A DNA stretch of 64,000 bases from Bacillota bacterium. GTDB taxonomy: Bacteria; Bacillota; Clostridia; Christensenellales; SZUA-584. Position 1 is the stretch's first letter, and the number at the start of each line of letters is the position of its first letter. This document shows positions 34,932 to 44,023 of this stretch, piece after piece. The DNA is taken from contig JAEWTL010000089.1 of assembly GCA_023459495.1 (NCBI GenBank), forward strand, positions 19,916 through 83,915. The letters run 5' to 3'. A program made the position numbers and the translations under genes. The notes under the pieces were generated by a model, which was not told where the DNA came from, searched no databases, and worked only from the letters and a program-made list of their open reading frames with translations.

Positions 34932-36815
34932 ATGAATAAGAAACTGAAAACCCTTTTGGCAGCAGCCATGTGCGCACTCTTGGTGCTTACGATGGCTTCC
35001 TGTACACTGACGCTGCCGGGAGAGGGACTGCCGGAGCGCGGCAGTGCGGATGTACAGCCTCAGGTAGTATACTTTGGGCACTACCCGCTGGGCAGTGACG
35101 GCACCCCTAATCCGCTGACGTGGTTTGTGCTGGACAACAGCGGCGGAGAGCTGCTGCTGATCTCCTCGGATATTCTGCGGGGAATGAGCTACGACGCCTC
35201 GGGCAACTCCTGGGAAGCAAGCAGCCTTCGCACCTGGCTCAATGGCGAATTTTACAACGCGGTATTTTCAACGGCGGAAAAAGCCGCGCTGTTGGGCAGC
35301 GACAAGGTGAAGCTGATGACGAAGGCACAGGCGCAGAACGCGGCCTACTTCGGCAACGATACGGTGCGGGCGGCTATGGCGTCGCCCTATGCCCAGACGA
35401 TCGACGGCTACACCGGCGACGCATACTGGCTCGCCGATTCTTCTTCCGGCACGGTATCTGCGGTGGACTCATCCGGCGCTGTCACCGATTACCCTTCAAC
35501 CGATGTCTGCGGCGTGCGCCCGGTAATCCGCGTTAACGTCAGCGATATTGCGCTTGTGCTCGGATTTGCTATGACCGGTTCCTCAGACGGGGATCTGGTA
35601 TCGGTCAGCAGCGCGCCGAGCCCGTATTCGCTTGCGCTGTTCGATGAGTCCCTGCCGTCACTATCGGTGACGGGGTATGCGTATGACGATACTGGCCTCA
35701 CGTTCGACTGCGCTCCCTCGGCGGCGCTTACGGGCGATCAGCAGATTTACTGCTACATGCACAACCTCGACGGGGGATCGGATTATTCGGGATGGGCTGC
35801 GCTGACGGGTGGGAAGATTCGGTTCAAGATCGATGTCATCGACGAGCGCTGTCGGTATGAAGCGCTTTTGGCGGTGGCAGATCCTCCGGCTTTTATGATG
35901 GAAACCTATTACGTGGGCGCTGTCGGCTCGATCAATTGCGTCGACGCGCTGCAAATCAGCGGGATTGCGAAGGACGACCGGCTTGTGGCGGACAGCGATA
36001 CTCCGTTCTCAGCGGCACTCTGGTTTAAAACCAAGGACGCCGAGGGAAGCGGCGATTGCTGGATGCCGGTCAGCTGGGCTGCGGATGCGCAAAGCGGTAC
36101 CTGGAGCGGGGCACCCTATGGCGCCAGCCTGTCGTTTGATACGCCGGGGGACTACACGCTGACGGTGACATATCACTATGGAAGCTATGACGGCATTGCC
36201 GGTACATTCACTCCGGCGGAGCCCGAGGTGTCCGCCACGCGAAGCGTCACCTTTCATGTGGACGCGGCGCTGACGCTGACGGCTTCCCCGTCAGACGGAG
36301 GCATCTACACGGGCGGCGTCGTGACCATCACGCCGAACCTTGCGGGCGGCACATGGGATTTTGACAGCGCGTATCTCTCGCAGGACGGCAACGCGTTCAC
36401 CGGGCTGAAAGCGGGCACGACGACGGTCACCTACACGGTGGGCGCGCAGAGCAAGAGCGTCACCGTGACGATAACGCAGACTCTGGCCCTTGACGTATCG
36501 CCCGCCGGTGGCGGCATCTATACGGGCGGGCGCGCTACCATCACGCCGAACATAGCGGGCGGGACATGGGATTTTGACAGCGCATATCTCTCGCGGGACG
36601 GCAGCGCGTTTACCGGGCTCAAGGCGGGCACCGTGACGGTCACCTACACGGTGGGCGCGCAGAGCAAGAGCGTCACCGTGACCATCCGGCAGTCTGAAGT
36701 GCCTGATACCGGGCAGGATATGACGTGGGTGTGGACGCTTTGCGGCGGCGGGCTGATGATCTTCTCTGCGGCTGGGCTGATTGCGTCGAAGCGCAAGTCT
36801 GCGCGGGCCAGATAA
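34932..36815 (+). CDS. DUF6273-type lipoprotein with C-terminal sortase-like anchor
   Basis: 627 residues. The N-terminus KTLLAAAMCALLVLTMASC has a lipobox (MASC), so lipid attachment is predicted. Residues about 45-200 fit DUF6273: VVYFGHYP, LTWFVLDNSGGELLLISSDI, W..SSLRTWLNGEFYNAVFS, and GVRPVIRV at the end. The middle (about 210-450) is an unrecognised beta-rich region. Two Ig-like modules of about 70 residues repeat (about 455-590: GGIYTGG....TPN.AGGTWDFDSAYLS). The end is VPDTG, a membrane helix and KRKSAR. Having both a lipobox and an LPxTG-like signal is unusual. CAGGAG precedes the ATG. Confidence 0.8.
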   Translation: MNKKLKTLLAAAMCALLVLTMASCTLTLPGEGLPERGSADVQPQVVYFGHYPLGSDGTPNPLTWFVLDNSGGELLLISSDILRGMSYDASGNSWEASSLRTWLNGEFYNAVFSTAEKAALLGSDKVKLMTKAQAQNAAYFGNDTVRAAMASPYAQTIDGYTGDAYWLADSSSGTVSAVDSSGAVTDYPSTDVCGVRPVIRVNVSDIALVLGFAMTGSSDGDLVSVSSAPSPYSLALFDESLPSLSVTGYAYDDTGLTFDCAPSAALTGDQQIYCYMHNLDGGSDYSGWAALTGGKIRFKIDVIDERCRYEALLAVADPPAFMMETYYVGAVGSINCVDALQISGIAKDDRLVADSDTPFSAALWFKTKDAEGSGDCWMPVSWAADAQSGTWSGAPYGASLSFDTPGDYTLTVTYHYGSYDGIAGTFTPAEPEVSATRSVTFHVDAALTLTASPSDGGIYTGGVVTITPNLAGGTWDFDSAYLSQDGNAFTGLKAGTTTVTYTVGAQSKSVTVTITQTLALDVSPAGGGIYTGGRATITPNIAGGTWDFDSAYLSRDGSAFTGLKAGTVTVTYTVGAQSKSVTVTIRQSEVPDTGQDMTWVWTLCGGGLMIFSAAGLIASKRKSARAR

Positions 36816-36837
36816 GCGGATATTCTGGGATATAAAC

Positions 36838-36876
36838 ACGGGCGGTTCGGAGCGATCCGGGCCGTCCTTTTTTCTG
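36838..36876 (+). terminator. Terminator after the DUF6273 gene
   Basis: GGGCGGTTCGG...CCGGGCCGTCC, an imperfect long stem, followed by TTTTTT. Confidence 0.65.
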
Positions 36877-37135
36877 CCGAAGGGGCAGTGAGGATACCCA
36901 TTCCGGGATAGGCGGGAGTTTGCTTCATGTGGGCGGTGCTCCGCCGTCTTTTTGTCTACGCTTGGCGGCGTATGCAGGGGACGGTCTTCGTTGCGCGAGC
37001 GGTTGCGGAAATACATACGGGATCGGGTGGGGCGGCCTGCGGGCGGCTTGCAGAATACCGGGGGCCCGTTTGTTATGCGGGGCGGCTTATAACCGCAAAC
37101 CCAAGCGCCTGAACCGTCCGTCCCGCAAAGCCAGT
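36877..37135. other. Intergenic region without a supported gene
   Basis: G+C-rich; open frames on both strands here lack ribosome sites and resemble nothing known. Confidence 0.45.
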
Positions 37136-37223
37136 ATTCATCGCGTTTATTCCAGGTTCGCCAAACCGGGGTATTGTCGAATCGGGTCGATAATTTGAAG
37201 ATGCAGCGCATGTATGCTATGAT
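37136..37223 (+). promoter_or_regulatory. Promoter region of the LytS/LytTR operon with a matching half-site
   Basis: TTGAAG (37195-37200), 17-bp spacer, TATGAT (37218-37223). Upstream, 37136-37144 is ATTCATCGC, identical to the core of the triple repeats before the four downstream surface operons. TGTCGAA (37175-37181) is also present. Autoregulation through the half-site is inference. Confidence 0.5.
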
Positions 37224-37352
37224 TAATATGCTTAACCAATTGTACTCCTTAAACGCCGGACGTTATTTGAAAAACAATTGACTTCAGCCTGAATTGCATC
37301 GGCTGATGACAGGGGGTACTTTGGCTATAAAGAAAGCAGCCATACAAAATCA

Positions 37353-38609
37353 ATGAAAGAGATAAGCATGATATTAGCTAATTCTGAATGGTTTTTGTTG
37401 GGCGCCTCAAGCATACTTTTCTTATACTTCATTGCTTATTTTCTCACCAGAAGAAGCGAGAAATATAACCTGTATTTCGCCGTCGGTTGTCTTGTCAGCA
37501 TAATCAGGACGGTTTCATATAATTTATTCGACGTACTGGATAAATCTTCAGTGTATTATACGCTGAATGGTAAGATCGATTATTTGTCGTTTATATGGGG
37601 ACCTTTTCTGTATATACTTCTAGCCGACAGCCTGTTCCCGAGAATCGGCAGGAAAACCGGTTTGCGCATTTTTTTGATCGCGGATGCGGTGCTGAGCGTG
37701 CTCATCATTTTTGTACCAACCAAAGCCTTCCCGTATTATGTCGTTTTCGACTATATGATAATCGCCTGCATATTATATGCATCTTATATTTTTACCGTTG
37801 CGCTGATCAGGAAAGAGCAATACGCAGCAGCGATCTTTATTGCAAATTTTATATTCATCGGCGGCGTAGTATACGATGTATTGAGGGGATCCAATATTAT
37901 CACCAATTCATTCGGGGAGGCTTTCGGATATACTTATCTGGTATATCTTTTGATTGTTGCTGTCGTTTTGGCACAAAAACACATGCTGGTGGACAAAAAG
38001 CGGCTGGAATCCCAAATCAATTTTTTACACGCGCAGATACAGCCGCACTTTTTATATAATACCATCAATACGATCATCGCGTACAGCAGGACGGACCCTG
38101 AACAATCGAGGAGCCTTTTAATTGAACTCAGCACCTATCTGAGAGGGAAATTTAAAGGCGAAAAGGATATGTTTACGCTGCTGAAAGATGAGATAGAACT
38201 GATCAAGTCATATCTGGCGATCGAGCAGGTAAGGTTTAAAGAACGGCTGTCCGTTGAATATGACATCGATGAAGAATGCAATATACTGATCCCTTGCCTT
38301 ATATTGCAGCCCATCGTTGAAAACGCGGTAAAGCACGGGCTGATCCCTAAAAAAGAAGGCGGAAAGCTGAAGCTGTCCGTGAAAAAAGAAGAAGAAAATG
38401 TGGTCGTTAGGATAGAAGATAATGGCGTTGGGATGGATGTGCACAGGCTGCCCGATATATTGGAAGGCAGGCAGGGGGGCATCGGGCTCAGCAACACCAA
38501 CGAGAGACTGAAAAGGTATTATAATACCGAAATAAAAGCCGTGAGCACGCCGGGAGAAGGAACCGAATTTACCGTGACGATACCGATAAAAAGGGGTAAA
38601 GGATCATGA
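37353..38609 (+). CDS. LytS/AgrC-type sensor histidine kinase
   Basis: 418 residues. Residues about 1-205 contain six to seven membrane helices with short loops. The His_kinase domain follows: LHAQIQPHFLYNTINTIIAY with phospho-His232, then the ATPase domain with LQPIVENAVKHGLIP (N box), VRIEDNGVGMD (G1) and GGIGLSNTNERL (G2). This is the HPK-like LytS class, which pairs with LytTR regulators. The next gene overlaps by 4 bp (ATGA). The stimulus could be a membrane-embedded ligand or a peptide; no peptide gene is visible. The start is uncertain; an ATG at 37368 also has an AGAGAT-like site. Confidence 0.88.
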   Translation: MKEISMILANSEWFLLGASSILFLYFIAYFLTRRSEKYNLYFAVGCLVSIIRTVSYNLFDVLDKSSVYYTLNGKIDYLSFIWGPFLYILLADSLFPRIGRKTGLRIFLIADAVLSVLIIFVPTKAFPYYVVFDYMIIACILYASYIFTVALIRKEQYAAAIFIANFIFIGGVVYDVLRGSNIITNSFGEAFGYTYLVYLLIVAVVLAQKHMLVDKKRLESQINFLHAQIQPHFLYNTINTIIAYSRTDPEQSRSLLIELSTYLRGKFKGEKDMFTLLKDEIELIKSYLAIEQVRFKERLSVEYDIDEECNILIPCLILQPIVENAVKHGLIPKKEGGKLKLSVKKEEENVVVRIEDNGVGMDVHRLPDILEGRQGGIGLSNTNERLKRYYNTEIKAVSTPGEGTEFTVTIPIKRGKGS

Positions 38610-39358
38610 TAAGATGCGTGGCCGTAGATGATGAAAGAATAATACTTGACGAGCTCTGCGCCATGATCGGGCAGACGGGAGCCTGTCTTTTGGGGGCGTT
38701 TCAGGACCCGATTGAGGCGCTGGAAAGCATCAAGGCCCAAAGGCCCGACGCGGCCTTTCTGGATATCGAAATGCCGGGGCTTAACGGCATCGAACTGGCC
38801 CGGAAAATTGCGGAGTTTGACCCGAAGATTCAGATCGTGTTTGTGACCGCCTACGAGCAATACGCGCTAAAGGCTTTTGAGGTAAGCGCCGTGCATTACC
38901 TTTTGAAGCCGCTGACACAGGACAAGATAAACGAAGCGGTAAAAAGGGTGCAAAGAGTTGCGCAGATGAACGCAGTCAAGGGCGACATCGGCAAGCCGTT
39001 GTTCGCAGGAGGCAGCACGGGGGCAGCCGACAGGATATGCGTCAAGGACAGGGACGATGTGAGCATCATCCGGATACCCGACATCATTTATCTGAAATCC
39101 GAAGGCGGTAAAACGGTCGTGGTTACCAAAACGGGCAGCTTTAAGTCGGGCGCAGGAATGCAGTTTTGGGAAAGCAGTCTAAAGGACAATCATTTCATCC
39201 GGTGCCACCGGAGCTTTATCGTCAACGCCAACTATATCACCAAAATGATTCATGTGCTGGGGGAATATAAAGAGCTGGTACTGGATTACTGCGACGTCAA
39301 TATCCCGATCAGCAGGCAAAAGGTCGGCGCGGTCAAGGACTGGCTGGGGATCATATAG
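38606..39358 (+). CDS. LytTR-family response regulator
   Basis: 250 residues. Receiver domain (1-120) with Asp pair VDDE, phosphoacceptor Asp53 (AFLDIEMPG), Thr in FVTAYE and Lys in LLKPL. A linker leads to a LytTR DNA-binding domain (about 145-248): ICVKDRDDVSIIRIPDIIYL KSEGGKTVV, then FIRCHRSFIVNANYI, the conserved R-x-H-R-S-F-x-V-N core. LytTR domains bind pairs of about 9-bp direct repeats roughly 21 bp apart upstream of -35 boxes, exactly the pattern found before four nearby operons. Translationally coupled to the kinase gene. Confidence 0.92.
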   Translation: MIRCVAVDDERIILDELCAMIGQTGACLLGAFQDPIEALESIKAQRPDAAFLDIEMPGLNGIELARKIAEFDPKIQIVFVTAYEQYALKAFEVSAVHYLLKPLTQDKINEAVKRVQRVAQMNAVKGDIGKPLFAGGSTGAADRICVKDRDDVSIIRIPDIIYLKSEGGKTVVVTKTGSFKSGAGMQFWESSLKDNHFIRCHRSFIVNANYITKMIHVLGEYKELVLDYCDVNIPISRQKVGAVKDWLGII

Positions 39359-39372
39359 CAAGGACAGATACG

Positions 39373-39594
39373 CAAGACGGATGAGCGCTCATCCGCCTCA
39401 GCGTGCTGAAGAGCTCCTTGCTGTCATCCTGAGCGTTAGCGAAGGATCTTGCCGAAGGCGACTACGAAGTGGTCGAGCAGCTTAAAGTGGTTTACTGCTT
39501 AAAAGATTCTTCGGGTGCTTCACACCCTCAGAATGACAAGAAAGATTTTGTCATCATGCCAAGACGGATGAGCGCTCATCCGCCTCTTTTTTTT
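39373..39594. mobile_element. MITE-like element flanked by duplicated terminator hairpin
   Basis: A 27-bp sequence, containing the palindrome GGATGAGCGCTCATCC, occurs at 39373-39399 and identically at 39560-39586; only the second copy is followed by TTTTTTTT and so terminates the LytTR operon. The 160 bp between them has imperfect inverted ends TGTCATCCTGAG (39421-39432) and CTCAGAATGACA (39528-39539), like the element at 18888-18958. It encodes no protein. Confidence 0.6.
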
Positions 39595-39614
39595 ATAGAA
39601 CAAAAGCGTTAAAA

Positions 39615-39759
39615 CCATTTACCGCGCCAAAACCACCATTCATCGCGCCAAAACCACCATTCATCGCACTTCGGTTGACAAGAAAAACGGCTGTATATGA
39701 AAATATAATTATCTATGCATGTAGAATGATCCGGGGTGGTGAAATTTTCCGTACCCCGG
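39615..39759 (+). promoter_or_regulatory. LytTR-type promoter P1 with triple 21-bp-period repeat and leader hairpin
   Basis: Direct repeats CCATTTACCGC (39615), CCATTCATCGC (39636) and CCATTCATCGC (39657), each 21 bp apart; TTGACA at 39675-39680, 7 bp after the last. A GAAAAT at 18-bp spacing is the likely -10. In the leader, CCGGGGT (39731-39737) pairs with ACCCCGG (39753-39759). Confidence 0.75.
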
Positions 39760-39785
39760 ACTATATTAAGCCGGAGGCAGAACCA

Positions 39786-42700
39786 ATGAAAAAGAAAATA
39801 CTCGTACTACTACTCATCACGATCATGCTTTTGGCGCTATTGCCAAAGCTGGCGCTGGCAGTTGACAGCAATGCGGTGATCGACAAAATATTGGCGGGAG
39901 ATGGCGGAACACAACACTATTTTGGAAGGTCAGTCGCGATATCAGGGGACTGTATAGTTGTTGGCGCATATGCTGATGATGATAAAGGAGCCGGTTCCGG
40001 TGCAGTATACATCTATGATCTGTTAAGCGGAAACGGCACCTTGTCGGATGTATTGGGTTCAGAGCTGAAGCTGACGGCAAACGATGGCGCGGCATATGAC
40101 CATTTTGGATGGTCAGTCGCGATATCCGGCGACAAAGTGGCAGTCGGCGCATATGGTGATGATGATCACGGAGAATCTTCCGGTTCGGTTTATATCTATG
40201 ACCTGTCAAGCGGAGAAGGCACTCAGCAGGACGTATTGGATTCACAGATAAAGCTGACGGCAGATGATGGCGCGGTAAACGACTATTTTGGAAAGTCCGT
40301 TTCGATATCTGGCGACCACGTGATTGTCGGCGCATATGCTGATGATGATAAAGGAGACTCTTCCGGTTCGGTCTATATCTATGACCTGTCAAACGGAGAA
40401 GGTACTCAGCAGGACGTACTGGATTCACAGATAAAGCTGACGGCAAGCGACGAAGCGACAAATGACAATTTTGGCTATTCGGTAGCGATATCAGGGGACC
40501 GGATAGTCGTCGGCGCATATGCTGATGATGATAAAGGAGCCAGTTCCGGTTCGGTCTATATCTATGACCTGTCAAACGGAGAAGGCACTCAGCAGGACGT
40601 ATTGGATTCACAGATAAAGCTGACGGCAAACGATGGCGCGGCATATGACTATTTTGGATGTTCAGTCGCGATATCCGGCGACAAAGTGGCAGTCGGCGCA
40701 TATGCTGAAGAAGAATCTTCCGGTTCGGTTTACATCTATGACCTTGCAAACGGAGAAGGCACTGAATCAGATGTACGCGCATCAGAAATAAAGCTGATGG
40801 CAAGCGACCGCGCGGAAGGTGACTCTTTTGGGGAGTCCGTTTCGATATCCGGCGACAAAGTGGCAGTCGGCGCACCAGATGATGACGATAAAGGAGAAAC
40901 TTCCGGTTCGGCCTACATCTATGATCTTGCAAACGGAGATGGCACTGAATCAGATGTACGCGCATCAGAGATAAAGCTGACGGCAAACGATGGCGCGGCA
41001 AATGCCTGTTTTGGCTATTCGGTAGCGATATCCGGCGACAAAGTGGCAGTCGGCGCATATGGTGCGGGCGATTACGGAGACTATACCGGTTCGGTCTATA
41101 CACATATAGGAAAGTATACCATCTCGCTGGATAAACAAGGCGGCAGCGGCGGAGACGACAGTTTCGTGGTCACATATGGTGATGATACGTTGCCGTCGGC
41201 AACCGCACCTTCGTACGCAGGGTATACTTTTGGCGGATACTATTCTGAAACCGGCGGCAGCGGTACAAAGTATTATGATGCGGATATGAATGCCGTACAT
41301 GAATGGGATATTGAAGGAGAAACGACCCTTTATGCAAACTGGATAAGCTATGAGTATACTGTTGTATTTAACGGCAACGGCGCAGACAGTGGGAGCATGC
41401 CGAACCAAAGCTTTACATACGGCACGGAGGAAAGCTTAACCGCAAACGCGTTTTCAAGAACAAACTATTCTTTCGCGGGATGGTCGACTTCGTCGGATGG
41501 CGGGGTGCTTTATACCGACGGACAAAGTGTCAGTAACCTGACAGATGAAGACAGTGGCACCGTCACGCTGTACGCACAGTGGGACGCATTGTATACACTG
41601 GATTACGACAAAAACGACGGCGAGGGCAACCTCCCGCCGTCGGTCACGGAGATAGACGGGACATCCGTCACGGTCGGGGACTTAGGCGACCCGGACTATG
41701 AATACCATGATTTTAACGGCTGGAACACGGAGCGGAACGGCGGCGGTACGCAATATGCGCCGGGCGATAGTTTGATTTTGACAGCCAATACGACGCTGTA
41801 TGCGCAGTGGGAAGCATGGCCTATGCTGTCTTATGACGCAAACGGCGGCTTCGGACCGGCTCCGTCATTACAGACGGAAAGGCTGGACAGCGAAGTAACG
41901 GTAGTTGTTGTTAAAAACGCAAAAGGCCTGAGCTATGACGGGTATGTGTTTGTCGGCTGGAACACGGAGCGGGGCGGCACCGGCACGCCATATGCGCCGG
42001 GTGATGATTTCACTTACACAGGCGTGACAACGCTGTATGCGCAGTGGGAGCCGCTGTATACACTGAGCTATGACAAGGGCGACGGGGGCGGCACGGCGCC
42101 GTCATCGCAAGAAGGCATCAAGGGCGATGTGGTCGTTGTTCAAAGCAGCGGCGAGTTGAACAATTCCGGGTACGTATTCAACGGTTGGAATACGGAGCGG
42201 GGCGGCACCGGCGAGCCATACGTGCCGGGCGACAGCTTGACCTTGACGGCTGACACGACGCTGTATGCGCAGTGGACGGAGGGCAGTTCGCTCTCTATTG
42301 CCACAACGAAGCTTAGCGCGGCGACGCTTGGCGAGAGCTATTCCGACACAGTTACCGCGAGCGGCGGCGACGGCAGCTATACCTGGTATGCGAGTGGATT
42401 GCCCGATGGACTCAGCATGGACAGTGGCACCGGCAAGATATCCGGTAAGCCCAACGAGACGGGCACGTTTTCCGCCAGGGTGACAGTATACGACGGCGAA
42501 GGCGGAAAAGCTGAAAAGACATATACGCTGACGGTGAATTCTCCGTCCGCGACTGGCAAGTACGAGATCGTGCCGGACGCCGACAGCGCTTATACGGTAA
42601 GCACTACGGGCGGATTCACGACGCTGACGATAAAGAGCGGCGTGACGGGTTTTCGGTATTTCGAGGTATCGATTAATCCGATTGTGGCGCACGAAGGCCA

Positions 42701-42887
42701 AGAGACGTGCGTGTTCGTACATATGAGAAACGGCGTGCAGATCGGATTCTACGCTACAGCCGCGGATTTTGACGATCCGGTCAAAGCGACCGCGGGCTTC
42801 AACGTACAGCCCGGCGATATCATCAAGGTGTATGTCGTGGACGAGCTCAGCAATTCGACGGGCAGTAATCCGGTGCTGCTTCAGTAG
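39786..42887 (+). CDS. Secreted FG-GAP propeller and InlB-repeat protein
   Basis: 1033 residues. ATG 39786 follows CCGGAGG. Signal peptide KKKILVLLLITIMLLALLPK, cleaved near ALA. Residues about 30-440 are seven FG-GAP units (FG.SVAISGDKVAVGAY.DDD....GSVYIYDL), the number needed for a closed integrin-alpha-type beta-propeller; the DDD segments may bind calcium. Five InlB B-repeats (about 445-835), one putative-Ig (He_PIG-type) domain (about 840-920) and a C-terminal beta domain follow (FEVSINPIVAHEGQETCVFV). It has no LPxTG or membrane helix, unlike its relatives, so it is secreted or held by a partner. The next gene, 18 bp on, is small and anchored. Confidence 0.85.
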   Translation: MKKKILVLLLITIMLLALLPKLALAVDSNAVIDKILAGDGGTQHYFGRSVAISGDCIVVGAYADDDKGAGSGAVYIYDLLSGNGTLSDVLGSELKLTANDGAAYDHFGWSVAISGDKVAVGAYGDDDHGESSGSVYIYDLSSGEGTQQDVLDSQIKLTADDGAVNDYFGKSVSISGDHVIVGAYADDDKGDSSGSVYIYDLSNGEGTQQDVLDSQIKLTASDEATNDNFGYSVAISGDRIVVGAYADDDKGASSGSVYIYDLSNGEGTQQDVLDSQIKLTANDGAAYDYFGCSVAISGDKVAVGAYAEEESSGSVYIYDLANGEGTESDVRASEIKLMASDRAEGDSFGESVSISGDKVAVGAPDDDDKGETSGSAYIYDLANGDGTESDVRASEIKLTANDGAANACFGYSVAISGDKVAVGAYGAGDYGDYTGSVYTHIGKYTISLDKQGGSGGDDSFVVTYGDDTLPSATAPSYAGYTFGGYYSETGGSGTKYYDADMNAVHEWDIEGETTLYANWISYEYTVVFNGNGADSGSMPNQSFTYGTEESLTANAFSRTNYSFAGWSTSSDGGVLYTDGQSVSNLTDEDSGTVTLYAQWDALYTLDYDKNDGEGNLPPSVTEIDGTSVTVGDLGDPDYEYHDFNGWNTERNGGGTQYAPGDSLILTANTTLYAQWEAWPMLSYDANGGFGPAPSLQTERLDSEVTVVVVKNAKGLSYDGYVFVGWNTERGGTGTPYAPGDDFTYTGVTTLYAQWEPLYTLSYDKGDGGGTAPSSQEGIKGDVVVVQSSGELNNSGYVFNGWNTERGGTGEPYVPGDSLTLTADTTLYAQWTEGSSLSIATTKLSAATLGESYSDTVTASGGDGSYTWYASGLPDGLSMDSGTGKISGKPNETGTFSARVTVYDGEGGKAEKTYTLTVNSPSATGKYEIVPDADSAYTVSTTGGFTTLTIKSGVTGFRYFEVSINPIVAHEGQETCVFVHMRNGVQIGFYATAADFDDPVKATAGFNVQPGDIIKVYVVDELSNSTGSNPVLLQ

Positions 42888-42905
42888 TAAAGGAAAGGAT
42901 TTAAC

Positions 42906-43769
42906 ATGAAAAAGATCGTCGGAATATTGACGGCTGCAGCGCTAATACTTTTAATCGCCATTCCCGCGGCGGCTGCTTCAGCGACCGTAACGGCGGATAA
43001 AAATACGGCTCTGCCCGGCGAGACCGTAACGATAACGGGCACGACTATGGCGGATGAAAACGTCGTCGTCAAGATCACGGACGAAGCGGGTAATATCGTG
43101 TTCTTCGATGCGGCGGCCGCAGACTCGAGCGGCGCGTATTCCGTAGTGTTTAAAGTACCATCGGATATGATGCCGGGCAAGCTGACCGTAACGGCGGGAA
43201 GCGGGACGGACGTTGCAACGACGGTGATCACCGTAACTTCGCCGCCGACAGCAACGCCGACACCGACCGCTAAACCGACAGCGACGCCGACACCGACCGC
43301 TAAACCGGCAGCGACGCCGACACCGACATCGGCACCGGTATCGACACCAGCCCTGACGCCCGCACAAACCGAAGAGGCGCCGGGTACGGGCGACGAATCG
43401 CCAGAGGCTACACCGACCTCACAGACCGGTAAAGTCGTTATAACGATTGTAATCAGCGAACTGCCGGAAGGCACGGCGGCAATCCGGCTGCCCAACGGCG
43501 AGGTAGTGGAGCTGGATGGAAGCGATACGCTGGAGGTCGAAGTGGGTTTGGAGTATCTCAGCGACGACGGGTCTGTGGAGCTGGTTGCGCTCGATGATGA
43601 GGGCGCGCCGCTCGGCGTCTATGCCGCGGACGGCATCATTCCGCCGGATACAGGAAGCGCAGGGGATGGCGTCTGGCCGGTGCTGTGGGGCGTGCTGATC
43701 GGTTTTGCGGGCGTTGGCGCGGTGGCACTGGCGCTGTATCTGACACTCCGGAAACGGCGCGCATCATAA
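42906..43769 (+). CDS. Small surface protein with Pro/Thr stalk and PPDTG anchor
   Basis: 287 residues. Signal peptide MKKIVGILTAAALILLIAIP, cleaved near AAAA. A single Ig/filamin-like domain (about 25-115: VTADKNTALPGETVTITGT) is followed by a TPTPTAKPTATPTPTAKP stalk (about 118-160), then a domain (about 180-250: GKVVITIVISELPEGTAAIR) shared with the C-termini of the genes at 28058 and 47056, then PPDTG, VWPVLWGVLIG and RKRR. AAAGGAAAGG precedes the ATG. It is in one operon with the unanchored propeller protein and is a candidate docking partner for it (inference). Confidence 0.82.
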   Translation: MKKIVGILTAAALILLIAIPAAAASATVTADKNTALPGETVTITGTTMADENVVVKITDEAGNIVFFDAAAADSSGAYSVVFKVPSDMMPGKLTVTAGSGTDVATTVITVTSPPTATPTPTAKPTATPTPTAKPAATPTPTSAPVSTPALTPAQTEEAPGTGDESPEATPTSQTGKVVITIVISELPEGTAAIRLPNGEVVELDGSDTLEVEVGLEYLSDDGSVELVALDDEGAPLGVYAADGIIPPDTGSAGDGVWPVLWGVLIGFAGVGAVALALYLTLRKRRAS

Positions 43770-43795
43770 GCGAAAAAACCTGAATTTTAGATGAA

Positions 43796-43822
43796 AGGCT
43801 GGTGCAAACCGGCCTCTTTTTG
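43796..43822 (+). terminator. Terminator with GCAA loop
   Basis: AGGCTGGT-GCAA-ACCGGCCT, then CTTTTT. The same hairpin type (GAGGCTGGT) ends the operons at 46.6 and 50.7 kb. Confidence 0.8.
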
Positions 43823-43847
43823 TGCCTGAAGTCAGCAGGGCAAAAAA

Positions 43848-43996
43848 CCATTCAACCCCGTTTTCCTGCCATTCGTCGCGATTTTCCTGCCATTCATCGC
43901 ACTTCGGTTGACAGCAAAAGCAACCGTGACTGAAAATGAAATGATCTAAGTATATAGAGTGATATCCGGACGGCGAGATTTCCATATACCCGGATA
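43848..43996 (+). promoter_or_regulatory. LytTR-type promoter P2 with triple repeat and leader hairpin
   Basis: CCATTCAACCC (43848), CCATTCGTCGC (43869), CCATTCATCGC (43890); TTGACA 43908-43913; GAAAAT at 18 bp as -10. The leader stem TATCCGG (43963-43969) pairs with CCGGATA (43990-43996): a different sequence from P1 but the same shape. Confidence 0.75.
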
Positions 43997-44023
43997 AAGA
44001 ATATGAAACCGGAGGGCGTACTA

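Noticed and set aside
34776..35081. Minus-strand 101-codon frame containing YIDELKSLRRKER
   Set aside because: Looks protein-like for a short stretch but overlaps the start and ribosome site of the DUF6273 gene and has no start signal of its own. A decayed gene fragment cannot be excluded.
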